Shown here: piece by piece, positions 8,286-16,236 of the stretch
Layout: every line of letters starts with the position of its first letter
Numbering within the stretch: the first letter of the stretch is position 1
Assembly (NCBI GenBank): GCA_963757125.1
Contig: CAVWQP010000009.1
Span: 1,550,001 to 1,614,000, forward strand
DNA length: 64,000 nucleotides
Reading direction: 5' to 3'
From: CAVVSD01 sp963757125
GTDB taxonomy: Bacteria > Actinomycetota > Thermoleophilia > Solirubrobacterales > Solirubrobacteraceae
The notes under the pieces: generated by a model
Database searches by the model: none
What the model saw: only the letters and a program-made list of their open reading frames with translations
Told to the model about the DNA's origin: nothing
Made by a program: the position numbers and the translations under genes

Positions 8286-10101
8286 ACGCACGCCGGGGCT
8301 GGGAGGCGACCACCGCTTTGCTGCGCCGGGCGGTGGCCGCGGCGGGGGAGGCGGGCTGCGTCCACGCCTCTGCCGCCTGGCCGACGGCGCGGCCCTGGGC
8401 GTAGCGCACGTCGAGGCGGGCGAGCGCGTGGAGGTCCTCCACGTCCTCGACGCCGTCGGCGCACACCTCCCCGTGGAAGCTGCGTGAGAGCCGCACGAGC
8501 GACTCGACGAGCGTCTGCGCGGCGCCGTCCTCGGCCAGCGACTCCACGAGCGCGCGGTCGAGCTTCACGAGGTCCGGGCGCACGCGCATGAGCATCCGCA
8601 GAGCCCCGTAGCCCGCGCCGGCGCGGTCGACGGTAAGGCGGGCGCCGCGGTGGCGCAGGCGCGCGAGTCCCACGTCGAGCCCCTCGCCCGCGGCCAGCAG
8701 CACCTCCTCGTCGACCTCGAGGACGAGGCCGGCGAGGTCGCCGGGCAGCGCGGCCTGCAGCTCGTCGGAGTCCAGCGCGTACGCGGCCAGGTCGAACGCG
8801 AGGAACGTGCCGTCGGGCCTGCCCCGCACGGCGAGCGCGCCGCGCAGCACCTCCGCCTCGAGTCGCGGGCCCAGCCCGCAGCGGCGCGCCTGCGCCAGCC
8901 ACGCGGCCGCCGGGCGCTCGTCGGCGCCCCCGAAGTGCGTGAGCGCCTCGTGACCGGCGAGCCCGCCGGTGCGCAGGTCCATGATCGGGGCGAGCAGGGG
9001 CGCGATCGGCTCCTCGAGGAGCGCGAGGACCTCCTCGCGCTGCTGCTCGGCGCGCAGGAACCAGCCCGGCACCGCCTCGGACTCGCGGACCGCGGCGAGC
9101 CCTTCGTCGCCGTCCGCGCGCACGTACAGCTCGTAGCGGCCCTTCCCGGCGCGCTTGGCCGCGTACATCGCCGCGTCGGCCTGGCGCACGAGATCGTCGG
9201 CGGTGGCGCCGTCGCCGCCGATGCTGACGCCGATCGAGGGGAGCGCCTTGTGCGGGCGCCCGCCGAGCTCGTGCGGCGCCGAGAGGGCGCTCAGCAGCCG
9301 CTCTGCGACCTGGACCACCTCCGAGCGCTCCGGGATGCCCTGCAGCAGGACGGCGAACTCGTCGCCGCCCAGGCGAGCAGCGGTGTCCATCTCGCGGAGG
9401 GTGGAGCGCAGACGGTCGGCGACGCCCACGAGCAGCTCGTCGCCGGCGGCGTGGCCCAGCGTGTCGTTGATGGCCTTGAAGTCGTCGAGGTCCACGAACG
9501 CGACCGAGACGATCTCGTCGTGCCGCGCCGCCCGCTGCAGCGCCTGCTCGATGCGGTCGAGGAAGAGCGCGCGGTTCGGGAGGCCGGTGAGCGGGTCGTG
9601 CAGCGCGCGGTCGCGCAGCTGGGACTCGAGCTCGCGCTGCTCGGACGCGTCGCGGATGCGCAGCACGAGGCCGCGTACGGCGCGGTCGGCCCGCAGGTCG
9701 GCGACGCCGATCACCACGGGCAGCCAGAAGCCCGCCGGGTGGCGCACGCGCAGCGCCACCTCGCGCGGCGGCTGTGGAGCGGTCAGGCCGTCGAGTGCCT
9801 TCGCGTCCTCCGGATGGGCGAGCTCGGCAAGCCGCCGGCCGCGCAGGCCCTCGGGACGGCGCCCGAGGACGTCGCGCACCGCGCCCGTGAGGCCGTGCAG
9901 CCTCCCGTCGCCGTCGAGCACGGCGATCGCGTCGCCCGAGTGCTCCACGAGCGCGCGCAGCAGCGCGGTGCTGCGGCTGCGCCGGTGCCAGAGCGTGACG
10001 AGGAGGGCGATGATGCCCGCCGTCACGACCGCGACGGCGAGAAGCTGGGGAAGCGAGGTCGCGGGGATCGACATCCCGCTGGGCATCGGGCACGCCGCCA
10101 C
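8245..10101 (-). CDS. membrane PAS-GGDEF-EAL protein
   Basis: This 618-residue c-di-GMP turnover protein has one transmembrane helix (about 18-38), a PAS domain (about 43-165), a GGDEF domain (about 175-335) and an EAL-like domain (about 360-590). The diguanylate cyclase part looks complete: FVDLDDFKAINDTLGHAAGDELL and RLGGDEFAVLL. The EAL part keeps GHEAL and LVKLDRALV. It has lost most metal-binding and catalytic positions: the DDFG-type motif reads VDRAGAGYG and the NxS-type motif reads FDLAAYAL. It is therefore probably a cyclase with a regulatory EAL remnant. The start is GTG at 10101; the ATG codons at residues 6 and 10 are alternatives. The 3' end overlaps tal convergently. Confidence 0.85.
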   Translation of the reverse strand: MAACPMPSGMSIPATSLPQLLAVAVVTAGIIALLVTLWHRRSRSTALLRALVEHSGDAIAVLDGDGRLHGLTGAVRDVLGRRPEGLRGRRLAELAHPEDAKALDGLTAPQPPREVALRVRHPAGFWLPVVIGVADLRADRAVRGLVLRIRDASEQRELESQLRDRALHDPLTGLPNRALFLDRIEQALQRAARHDEIVSVAFVDLDDFKAINDTLGHAAGDELLVGVADRLRSTLREMDTAARLGGDEFAVLLQGIPERSEVVQVAERLLSALSAPHELGGRPHKALPSIGVSIGGDGATADDLVRQADAAMYAAKRAGKGRYELYVRADGDEGLAAVRESEAVPGWFLRAEQQREEVLALLEEPIAPLLAPIMDLRTGGLAGHEALTHFGGADERPAAAWLAQARRCGLGPRLEAEVLRGALAVRGRPDGTFLAFDLAAYALDSDELQAALPGDLAGLVLEVDEEVLLAAGEGLDVGLARLRHRGARLTVDRAGAGYGALRMLMRVRPDLVKLDRALVESLAEDGAAQTLVESLVRLSRSFHGEVCADGVEDVEDLHALARLDVRYAQGRAVGQAAEAWTQPASPAAATARRSKAVVASQPRRASTAPPETATRPSP

Positions 10102-10146
10102 TCACCTGGAGACTTCGTCGCGTGAACTGGCCGGGAGGGGGATGCG

Positions 10147-10152
10147 TACGCT
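10147..10152 (+). promoter_or_regulatory. probable -10 element of a leaderless MFS transcript
   Basis: TACGCT lies exactly 6 nt before the GTG start at 10159. It matches the TANNNT pattern found before several other starts in this window. No ribosome binding site lies between. Confidence 0.5.
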
Positions 10153-10158
10153 CTCGGC

Positions 10159-11343
10159 GTGTCCAGGCGTCTCGATCCGGCCCTGAAGTCGCTCGTCGTC
10201 CTGGTCTCGGCGATCGTGCTCTGTGACACGATCTTCTACAGCGCGATCACCCCGCTGCTGCCGACGTACGCCGACGAGCACGGCATCTCGAAGACCGGTG
10301 CCGGGATCCTCGAGGCGACCTACGCCGCGGGCACGCTGATCGGCGCGATCCCGGCGGGCATCCTGGCCGCGCGGGTCGGCGTCCGGGCGACGGTGCTGCT
10401 CGGGCTCGCGCTCCTGGGGATCTCGAGCTTCGTCTTCGGGGTCGCGGACTCGATCCTTCTCCTCGACCTGGCCCGCTTCATGCAGGGCGTCGGCGGCGCC
10501 TGTTCGTGGGCGGGTGCGCTGGCGTGGCTCGTCGCGCTGTCGCCCGCGGCGCGCCGCGGCGAGCTCATCGGCACCGCGATGGGCGCCGCGATCGTCGGCG
10601 CGCTGCTCGGTCCGGCGCTCGGCGCGCTGGCGGAGGCGATCGGCACCGCCTCGGTGTTCTCGCTGGCCGCCGTGCTGGCCGCCGGGTTGGCGGTGGCCGC
10701 GCTGCGCATCCCCGCCCCCGAGCGCTCGGGGGCCGCCGACCCGCGCAGCCTCGGACGCGCGGCGCGCGACCCGCGTGTCGCCGGCGGGATGGCGCTCACC
10801 GCGCTGCCCGGCGTCCTGTTCGCGGCCATCGGGGTCCTCGGGCCGCTGCGGCTCGACGATCTCGGCGCCGGCTCGCTCGCCATCGGCGCGACGTTCATCG
10901 CCGCGTCGACGCTGGAGGCGATCAGCTCGCCGATCGTCGGCCGGGCGTCGGATCGGCTTGGCCGGCTCGTGCCGATCCGCGTCGGGCTGCTGTGCGCCAC
11001 GCCGCTGCTTCTGCTGCTCCCGCACCCGGACACGGCATGGATCGTCGCCGGGCTCATCGTGCTCGTGGCTCCGGCGATCGGCGCGTCCTGGGCGCCCGCC
11101 ATGGCGCTCCTCGCGGACGGCATCGAGGCGCGCGGCGTGAACGTCGCGATGGGGTTCTCGCTCGTGAACGCGGCGTGGGGTCTGGGCCACGTGACGGGCG
11201 GCGCCGGCGGCGGCGCCCTGGCCGACGCCGCGGGCGACGTCACGGCGTTCGCCGTCCTCGCGGGGCTGTGCTTCGGGGTGGCGCTCGTCCTGCTGCGGAT
11301 GCGCAGCCGTGAGATGCGGGGGCGCGAGGTGCTCGCATCGTGA
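10159..11343 (+). CDS. MFS transporter
   Basis: This 394-residue, 12-helix major facilitator superfamily permease opens with SLVVLVSAIVLCDTIFYSAITPLLPTY. The conserved loop 2-3 region is GILAARVGVRATVLLG, and a second-half counterpart is VGRASDRLGRLVPIRVGL. This is the DHA1-like efflux arrangement, probably proton-coupled export of small molecules; the substrate is unknown. It begins with GTG straight after a -10-like element. Its stop overlaps the next start (GTGA), placing it in one operon with the HipA-like kinase and the DUF3037-PdxH fusion. That context hints at export linked to the B6/kinase genes, but this is inference. Confidence 0.85.
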   Translation: MSRRLDPALKSLVVLVSAIVLCDTIFYSAITPLLPTYADEHGISKTGAGILEATYAAGTLIGAIPAGILAARVGVRATVLLGLALLGISSFVFGVADSILLLDLARFMQGVGGACSWAGALAWLVALSPAARRGELIGTAMGAAIVGALLGPALGALAEAIGTASVFSLAAVLAAGLAVAALRIPAPERSGAADPRSLGRAARDPRVAGGMALTALPGVLFAAIGVLGPLRLDDLGAGSLAIGATFIAASTLEAISSPIVGRASDRLGRLVPIRVGLLCATPLLLLLPHPDTAWIVAGLIVLVAPAIGASWAPAMALLADGIEARGVNVAMGFSLVNAAWGLGHVTGGAGGGALADAAGDVTAFAVLAGLCFGVALVLLRMRSREMRGREVLAS

Positions 11344-12113
11344 GCGCCTCGTCGACGTTCACGCCGCTGCGGACCGTCACCGCGACGCGCTACGTCACCC
11401 CGCTGCGCGAGGGCGGGTCGCTGCCGGCGCTGGTCGAGGCCGACGACGATGGGCTCTACGTCCTGAAGTTCCGCGGCGCCGGGCAGGGTCCGAAGGCGCT
11501 CGTGGCCGAGCTCGTGGGCGGGGAGATCGCGCGCGCCGTCGGGCTGCGCGTGCCCGAGATCGTGCTCATCGACCTCGATCCGGAGATGGCGCGCGCCGAA
11601 CCCGATCCGGAGATCCAGGACCTCATCCGTGCCAGCGCGGGGATCAACGTCGGGCTCGACTACCTGCCGGGCTCGCTGCCGTTCGTGCCGCACACGAGCG
11701 AGGATCCCGACCCGGTGTTCGCGGCCGACGTCGTGTGGCTGGACGCCTACCTCACCAACGTCGACCGCACGCCCCGCAACCCGAACCTCCTGCGCTGGCA
11801 CGGCAACGTCTGGCTCATCGACCACGGCGCGGCGCTCTACCTCCAGCACGCGGGGCTGGACCCGTTGCTGCACGCGCGGCGGCCGTTCGCGCAGATCGCC
11901 GACCACGTCCTGCTGCCGTACGCGGGATCGATCCTGGAGGCCGACGCGCGGCTCGCGCCGCTGCTCTCGGAGGCGCGGCTCGCGGAGATCGTCGGCGCGG
12001 TCCCGGAGGCCTGGGTGGAGGGGACGGGGCACGAGGCCTACGTCGAGTACCTCACGCGCCGGCTGGCGGCGCCCCGGCTGTTCCCCGAGGAGGCCGACGC
12101 TGTCCGGTCGTGA
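11340..12113 (+). CDS. HipA-like kinase family protein
   Basis: This 257-residue protein resembles the stand-alone HipA-like kinase domain family that often sits next to DUF3037 genes. Visible motifs are a nucleotide-loop region with a lysine (DGLYVLKFRGAGQGPKAL), a catalytic-loop-like WLDAYLTNVDRTPRNPNLL, and a metal-binding-like VWLIDHGAALYL (HipA-type N-D and D pattern). It has no HipB antitoxin partner and no HipA N-terminal domain, so a toxin role is not supported. Its GTG overlaps the MFS stop by GTGA, and its end overlaps the DUF3037 reading frame by 14 nt. It is presumably a small-molecule or protein kinase of unknown target. Confidence 0.75.
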   Translation: MSASSTFTPLRTVTATRYVTPLREGGSLPALVEADDDGLYVLKFRGAGQGPKALVAELVGGEIARAVGLRVPEIVLIDLDPEMARAEPDPEIQDLIRASAGINVGLDYLPGSLPFVPHTSEDPDPVFAADVVWLDAYLTNVDRTPRNPNLLRWHGNVWLIDHGAALYLQHAGLDPLLHARRPFAQIADHVLLPYAGSILEADARLAPLLSEARLAEIVGAVPEAWVEGTGHEAYVEYLTRRLAAPRLFPEEADAVRS

Positions 12114-13128
12114 CCCGTTCCAGTACCTCGTGCTGCGCGTCGTGCCCGACGTGGAGCGTGGCGAGAGCGTCAACGCGGGGGTCGTCGTCTACTGCCGCCG
12201 GCAGCGCTACCTGCAGGCGAAGGTCCGGCTCCCTGCGGGCCGCCTCGCCGCGCTGGCGCCCGACCTCGCGCAGGGCGTCGTGCGCGACCACCTCGACACG
12301 CTGGCGCGGGTCGCGGCGGGCGATCCGGAGGCGGGGCCCGTCGCGCGGATGGAGCCGTCGGAGCGCTTCGGCTGGCTCGCGGCGCCGTCGAGCACGATCG
12401 TGCAGCCCTCCGCCGTCCACACGGGGCTCTGCCGGGACCCCGCGGGCGAGCTCGAGCGGCTCTTCGAGCGCCTCGTGGGCTCGGCGCCCGATCTGGCGTC
12501 GATGCGCGAGACCTACGCGCTCGCCGGGCTCGACGAGGCCGACCTCGCGCCGACCTGGACCGAGCAGGCGCAGCGCTGGCTCGGCGAGGCGGTCGCCGCG
12601 AGGGTGCACGAGCCGAACGCGATGACGTTCGCGACAGCGAACGCCGCGGGTCGGCCGACCGCGCGGACGGTGCTCCTCAAGGGCCTGGACGAGCGCGGGT
12701 TCGTGCTCTTCACGAACCGCACGTCGCGCAAGGGCCGCGAGGCGCTCGCCAACCCGCGCGCCGCGCTCACGCTGCCCTGGCTGGCGCTGCAGCGCCAGAT
12801 CCTCGTGACCGGCGCGGTGAGCGTCGTGTCCGAGGAGGAGTCCGATGCGTACTGGGCGACCCGGCCGCGCGGCTCGCAGATCGCCGCGGCGGCGAGCCCG
12901 CAGTCGACGGTCGTCGGGTCGCGGGCCGAGCTGGAGGCGCTCTGGTCGGCGCTGGCCGAGCGCCATCCGGATGGCACGCCGGTCCCGCGCCCGCCGCACT
13001 GGGGCGGTCTGCGGATCGCGCCCGACGCCGTGGAGCTGTGGCAGGGGCGCCCGGACCGCCTGCACGACCGGCTGCGCTACCGGCGCACCGGCGGCGGCGC
13101 CTGGGTGATCGAGCGCCTGGCGCCCTAG
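12100..13128 (+). CDS. pdxH: DUF3037 domain fused to pyridoxamine 5'-phosphate oxidase
   Basis: One uninterrupted frame encodes a DUF3037 domain (about residues 1-125; FQYLVLRVVPDVERGESVNAG, VYCRRQRYLQAKV) followed by a PdxH-like FMN enzyme (about 130-342). The oxidase part has NAMTFATANAAGRPTARTV, VLLKGLDERGFVLFTNRTS and PHWGGLRIAPDAVELWQGR. It ends RLHDRLRYRR, the family's conserved C-terminal substrate-binding signature. PdxH oxidises pyridoxamine or pyridoxine phosphate to PLP. No stop separates the two domains, though an internal GTG at 12475 or ATG at 12502 could give free PdxH. No ATG, GTG or TTG precedes the conserved DUF3037 start; a CTG at 12100 with GAGGAG seven nt upstream is the best start. 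It overlaps the HipA-like gene. Confidence 0.8.
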   Translation: MSGRDPFQYLVLRVVPDVERGESVNAGVVVYCRRQRYLQAKVRLPAGRLAALAPDLAQGVVRDHLDTLARVAAGDPEAGPVARMEPSERFGWLAAPSSTIVQPSAVHTGLCRDPAGELERLFERLVGSAPDLASMRETYALAGLDEADLAPTWTEQAQRWLGEAVAARVHEPNAMTFATANAAGRPTARTVLLKGLDERGFVLFTNRTSRKGREALANPRAALTLPWLALQRQILVTGAVSVVSEEESDAYWATRPRGSQIAAAASPQSTVVGSRAELEALWSALAERHPDGTPVPRPPHWGGLRIAPDAVELWQGRPDRLHDRLRYRRTGGGAWVIERLAP

Positions 13129-13640
13129 CTTCGGGCGCGGTTGATGATCGCCGAGTTGGCGAGCCGGATCATCTCGCGACGCTCGGTGCTCTGGGTCCCG
13201 ACGCGCGCCTGGATCGTGAAGACCTTCCCGCGCTCGCGCCACTGGATCTGGGGCGGCGAGCAGGACGCGCCGCAGCCCGTCGGCGTGAACCAGCCCGTGC
13301 GGCCGTTCGACAGCGCCACGCGGCGGCGGCCCGCGGGCGCGCCGCCCTCCTCGGCCGTGAACGCCGCGACGAAGCATGCGTTCGCGCCGCCGCAGTCCGG
13401 CGCTGCGGCCAGCTCGAGGTCCCAGCCGCCGCGGGTGGTGCCACCGCTCGTGTAGAGCCGCGTCGCCTCGACCGTCATGCGGCTGGGGAGCAGCACCGGG
13501 CCCTTCGCGCGGGCGTTGATCCTGTCGATCTTCGCCGCGAACACCTCCGGCGGCTTCACGGTCACCGTCTCCTGTGCGACGGCCGGGACGGCGAGCAGGG
13601 CGAGGGCCAGGACGAGGGCGGGGAGGAGGCGGCGGAGCAT
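13125..13640 (-). CDS. secreted hypothetical protein with four cysteines
   Basis: This 171-residue protein has a clear Sec signal peptide (MLRRLLPALVLALALLAVPAVAQ, cleavage after AVA). The mature part is about 150 residues, beta-rich, with two cysteine pairs: PDCGGANACF and TGCGASCSPP. These probably form disulfides outside the cell. I recognise no family. It shares its CTAG stop tetranucleotide with the convergent PdxH fusion gene and is divergent from the cupin gene. A TAGGGT hexamer 8 nt before the ATG may be a leaderless promoter. Confidence 0.7.
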   Translation of the reverse strand: MLRRLLPALVLALALLAVPAVAQETVTVKPPEVFAAKIDRINARAKGPVLLPSRMTVEATRLYTSGGTTRGGWDLELAAAPDCGGANACFVAAFTAEEGGAPAGRRRVALSNGRTGWFTPTGCGASCSPPQIQWRERGKVFTIQARVGTQSTERREMIRLANSAIINRARS

Positions 13641-13648
13641 GGCGCGGC

Positions 13649-13658
13649 ACCCTACTCT
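13649..13658. promoter_or_regulatory. overlapping divergent -10 hexamers
   Basis: On the minus strand TAGGGT (13649-13654) lies 8 nt before the secreted-protein ATG. On the plus strand TACTCT (13653-13658) lies 6 nt before the cupin GTG. The two hexamers share two bases, so the divergent leaderless promoters would compete. Confidence 0.45.
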
Positions 13659-13664
13659 CGGAGG

Positions 13665-14030
13665 GTGCCCAAGCTCATCTCAGCCCCTGTGCGCGTCGAG
13701 GCCGCCGGGACCAAGCCGAAGCTCATCGACGAGTACGTCGGGATCCCGTCCCTCGACGAGAACCGCGTGAGCGTCGCGCACATGCGCTCGCCCGGCGGCT
13801 GGGTCGAGCCCGGCCAGCGGCCGGACTTCGACGAGTACACCGTCGTGCTGGCCGGCACGCTGCACATCGACCACGAGGACGGCGCGCTCGACGTGAACGC
13901 CGGCCAGGGCGTGTTCGTGCGCGGCGGCGAGTGGGTGCGCTACTCGACGCCCGGCGACGGCGGCGCCGAGTACATCGCGGTCTGCCTGCCCGCGTTCTCC
14001 CCGGACACGGTCCGCCGCGACGACGACTGA
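13665..14030 (+). CDS. cupin domain protein
   Basis: This single-domain cupin of 121 residues has the two beta-barrel motifs GQRPDFDEYTVVLAGTLHIDHEDG and GQGVFVRGGEWVRYSTPG (the first one shortened from the family's usual histidine pair). Metal ligands are incomplete, since DFDEY replaces HxHxxxxE, so enzymatic activity is uncertain. It starts with GTG six nt after a TACTCT hexamer. It is followed 61 nt later by a methyltransferase gene on the same strand. Function is unknown; such cupins are often isomerases, sensors or ligand-binding proteins. Confidence 0.7.
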   Translation: MPKLISAPVRVEAAGTKPKLIDEYVGIPSLDENRVSVAHMRSPGGWVEPGQRPDFDEYTVVLAGTLHIDHEDGALDVNAGQGVFVRGGEWVRYSTPGDGGAEYIAVCLPAFSPDTVRRDDD

Positions 14031-14091
14031 GGACGGCGCACCGAAGGCCTCCGCGGCCCTGCGCGCCTCGCTGCGGGAGCGCCTCGAGGCG

Positions 14092-14739
14092 GTGAGCGGC
14101 CGCGAGCCGCTGCCCGAGCTGCTCGACATCGCCGTGGAGCGCGTCCCGCTCGGCGACCGCCCGGTGACCGTCGCGCGCCCGGCGGACTGGCAGGTGCTGC
14201 GCGAGGTCGAGGCCGAGCACGGGCGCGACGCGCCGTACTGGGCGATCCTCTGGCCGAGCGGCGAGGCGCTCGCCCAGGCGGTCGCCGACGATCCGCCGGC
14301 CGCCGGCGCGCGCGTGCTCGAGCTGGGCTGCGGCCTGGCGCTGCCGAGTGTCGCCGCAGCACGCGCCGGCGCGGACGTCCTCGCCACCGACGGGTCGACG
14401 GACGCGATCGCGTTCGCCGCCCACACCCTGGCGTTGGACGAGCAGGTCGGCGACGTCGCCGCGATCGACTGGCGCGAGCCGCGGCTGCTGCTCGAGCGGG
14501 GGCCGTGGGACCTCGTGCTGGCCGCGGACGTGCTCTACCTGCAGGCGAACGTCCGGATCCTGCTCGACCTCCTGCCGAAGCTCGTGGCCCCTGGCGGTCA
14601 GGTGTGGATCGCCGATCCGGGCCGCACCGGGGCGGGGGAGCTGCTCGGCGAGGCCGGCGACCGCTGGGCCGTCACGTCGACGCCGTCGGCGCGCCACGAG
14701 GCGGTCGCCATCCACCGCCTCACGCTCAGGGGGACGTGA
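14092..14739 (+). CDS. class I SAM-dependent methyltransferase (METTL/NNMT-like)
   Basis: This 215-residue cytoplasmic methyltransferase has motif I RVLELGCGLALPSVAAA, a motif II acid in DVLATDGS, and the post-motif WDLVLAADVLYL. The last resembles the lysine-methyltransferase-like PF10294 family (xDVxY after motif IV). The opening APYWAILWPSGEALA is typical of that family. The substrate, a protein lysine or small amine, cannot be told. The GTG at 14092 is the first standard start, but an open amphipathic stretch continues upstream and an earlier non-standard start is possible. Its 3' end overlaps the convergent M28 peptidase by 14 bp. Confidence 0.75.
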   Translation: MSGREPLPELLDIAVERVPLGDRPVTVARPADWQVLREVEAEHGRDAPYWAILWPSGEALAQAVADDPPAAGARVLELGCGLALPSVAAARAGADVLATDGSTDAIAFAAHTLALDEQVGDVAAIDWREPRLLLERGPWDLVLAADVLYLQANVRILLDLLPKLVAPGGQVWIADPGRTGAGELLGEAGDRWAVTSTPSARHEAVAIHRLTLRGT

Positions 14740-16048
14740 GGTCCAACAGCGTCGCCGCGGTCGCCGCCGCGGCGTCCGCGGTGCGGTCCGGGTCCACGTT
14801 GCCGGCGTCGTCGCAGGCGCGGTGGTAGCAGCGGTCCAGGCCGGTGAAGATCCCGCCGACCGGGATCCCGGCCCGCTGGAACGGCGCGTGGTCGGAGCTC
14901 GCGCCGAGGTCCTCGCCCTGGATGTCGTCGACGCCGCGGTCCGTGAGCGCGCGGCGCAGGCTGCGGCGGATGCCGTCGTCCCCGCGGTACACGGCGACGT
15001 CGCCGTCACGCGTGCCGACCATGTCGAGGTTCACGTAGCCGGCGATCGCCTTGCGCGCCGCCTCACCGAGCCCGGAGACGTACCGGCGCGATCCGTACAG
15101 ACCGAGCTCCTCGGCGCCCCAGAACCCGAGGCGCAGCCGCGCGCCGTCGGGCGCCCTGCCGCGCAGCGTGCCCGCCGCCGCCAGCAGCGCGGCGACGCCG
15201 CTGCCGTCGTCGTTGATCCCCGGCCCGTCGGTCACCGAGTCCAGGTGCGCGCCCGCCATCGCGATCCGCGATCCGCGGCCCGTCTCGGCGAGGACGTTCG
15301 CGGTGCGCCGCTCCTCGGACACGGCGTCGACGTCGACGGTCACCCGTCCGGCGGCGCGGACGTCCCGCCCCGCCGCGGTCGAGAGGAACACCGTCGGGAT
15401 GCGCAGCCCCGGCGCCCCGAGCGTCCCTGCGATGGCGCCCCGGTTCCCCGGCCGGCCGTCGTTGACGATGAGCACGGCCGACGCGCCGGCCGCCTGCGCG
15501 TTGCGCGCCTTGGCGCTCATCCGGCAGGTCCCGCGTTGCACGAGCGCGACCTCCCCGTCGCGCAGGGCGGCGAAGTCGCGGGCCCGGCAGCCGGCGTCGG
15601 AGGCGCCGGTGATCGCGCGCACGGGCCCCGTCGCGCGCCCGCCCGCCGAGTACGCGAGCGTCCGCGCCTCGCGCCCCGCCGCCAGCCTGCGCCCACCACG
15701 GAGCGTGACCTGCGGCGCGCGGCGCTCGTCGAAGTACGGGAAGCGGACGGGCTGCACGGTGACGCGCCACCCGGCCGCGCGCAGCGCATCCACGACGTGC
15801 GCACGCGTCGCCTCGTCGCCGGGCGTCCCGGCGGCGCGCGTCCCGGTCGCACGGGCGGCGGTGGCCAGGGCGTCGAGGTGCGGGGTGATGTCGGCGGCGT
15901 CGATCGTCGCGGGCGGCTGCGCCGGCGTCGTGGCCGCCGTCGCGGCGCGCTTCGGCTCCCGCCCGCCGATGAGCAGGATCGCCACCACCCCGCCGGCGAT
16001 CGCGGCCAGCAGCACCGTCACCGCCGCGAGGGTCCTCCTCGAACGCAC
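14726..16048 (-). CDS. exported M28 family zinc aminopeptidase with PA domain
   Basis: This 440-residue peptidase begins with a basic/hydrophobic N-terminal signal or anchor (RRTLAAVTVLLAAIAGGVVAILLI). A helical lead, a protease-associated domain (about 150-245: CRARDFAALRDGEVALVQRG) and an M28 metallopeptidase domain (about 265-440) follow. Zinc ligands and the catalytic acid are visible: GAHLDSV, GINDDGSGV, GAEELGLYGS, NLDMVG and SSDHAPF. It should remove N-terminal residues from peptides at the cell surface. Cysteines near the C-terminus (DRCYHRACDD) suit an extracytoplasmic protein. The GTG at 16048 is divergent from the trp leader/trpS transcript. Confidence 0.9.
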   Translation of the reverse strand: MRSRRTLAAVTVLLAAIAGGVVAILLIGGREPKRAATAATTPAQPPATIDAADITPHLDALATAARATGTRAAGTPGDEATRAHVVDALRAAGWRVTVQPVRFPYFDERRAPQVTLRGGRRLAAGREARTLAYSAGGRATGPVRAITGASDAGCRARDFAALRDGEVALVQRGTCRMSAKARNAQAAGASAVLIVNDGRPGNRGAIAGTLGAPGLRIPTVFLSTAAGRDVRAAGRVTVDVDAVSEERRTANVLAETGRGSRIAMAGAHLDSVTDGPGINDDGSGVAALLAAAGTLRGRAPDGARLRLGFWGAEELGLYGSRRYVSGLGEAARKAIAGYVNLDMVGTRDGDVAVYRGDDGIRRSLRRALTDRGVDDIQGEDLGASSDHAPFQRAGIPVGGIFTGLDRCYHRACDDAGNVDPDRTADAAAATAATLLDLTSP

Positions 16049-16071
16049 ACCCGCAGTGTGGCCCCCCGATC

Positions 16072-16077
16072 TACACT
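16072..16077 (+). promoter_or_regulatory. probable -10 element for the trpL-trpS transcript
   Basis: TACACT lies 6 nt before the ATG of the Trp-rich leader peptide. Transcription would then start at or next to that ATG, making the leader peptide leaderless. Confidence 0.5.
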
Positions 16078-16083
16078 TGGCGC

Positions 16084-16125
16084 ATGAGCCGCAGCGCATA
16101 CACGTGCTGGTGGTGGCTGCTCTAG
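16084..16125 (+). CDS. Trp-rich leader peptide (trpS attenuator)
   Basis: A 13-codon frame reads MSRSAYTCWWWLL and stops at TAG, 111 nt before the trpS start. Three tandem TGG codons (16108-16116) in so short a frame, just before tryptophanyl-tRNA synthetase, are the hallmark of ribosome-mediated attenuation. Low charged tRNA-Trp would stall the ribosome and change the fold of the leader RNA, raising trpS expression. GAGCCG (16086-16091) and GCGC (16094-16097) can pair with CGGCTC (16133-16138) and GCGC (16125-16128). This forms a hairpin that encloses the Trp codons and would be broken by a stalled ribosome. The terminator or sequestering hairpin downstream is not clear by eye. Confidence 0.8.
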   Translation: MSRSAYTCWWWLL

Positions 16126-16138
16126 CGCAGCCCGGCTC
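16086..16138 (+). promoter_or_regulatory. hairpin enclosing the leader-peptide Trp codons
   Basis: The stem pairs GAGCCG with CGGCTC and GCGC with GCGC, separated by an internal loop, around the three TGG codons. GCCCGG at 16130-16135 could instead pair with CCGGGC at 16206-16211, closer to the trpS ribosome site. This is one candidate alternative structure. Confidence 0.45.
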
Positions 16139-16236
16139 ACGCATCCATGCCGACCGGCTGCCCTCGCGAGCGGCCTGTCGCATCGGATCGACGACACGCG
16201 CTCGCCCGGGCACCCGCAGACCCCGAGGAGCACCAC

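Noticed and set aside
11340..12113. HipA-type toxin-antitoxin system
   Set aside because: There is no HipB-like HTH antitoxin gene and no HipA N-terminal domain. The neighbour is DUF3037-PdxH, so it is a different family.
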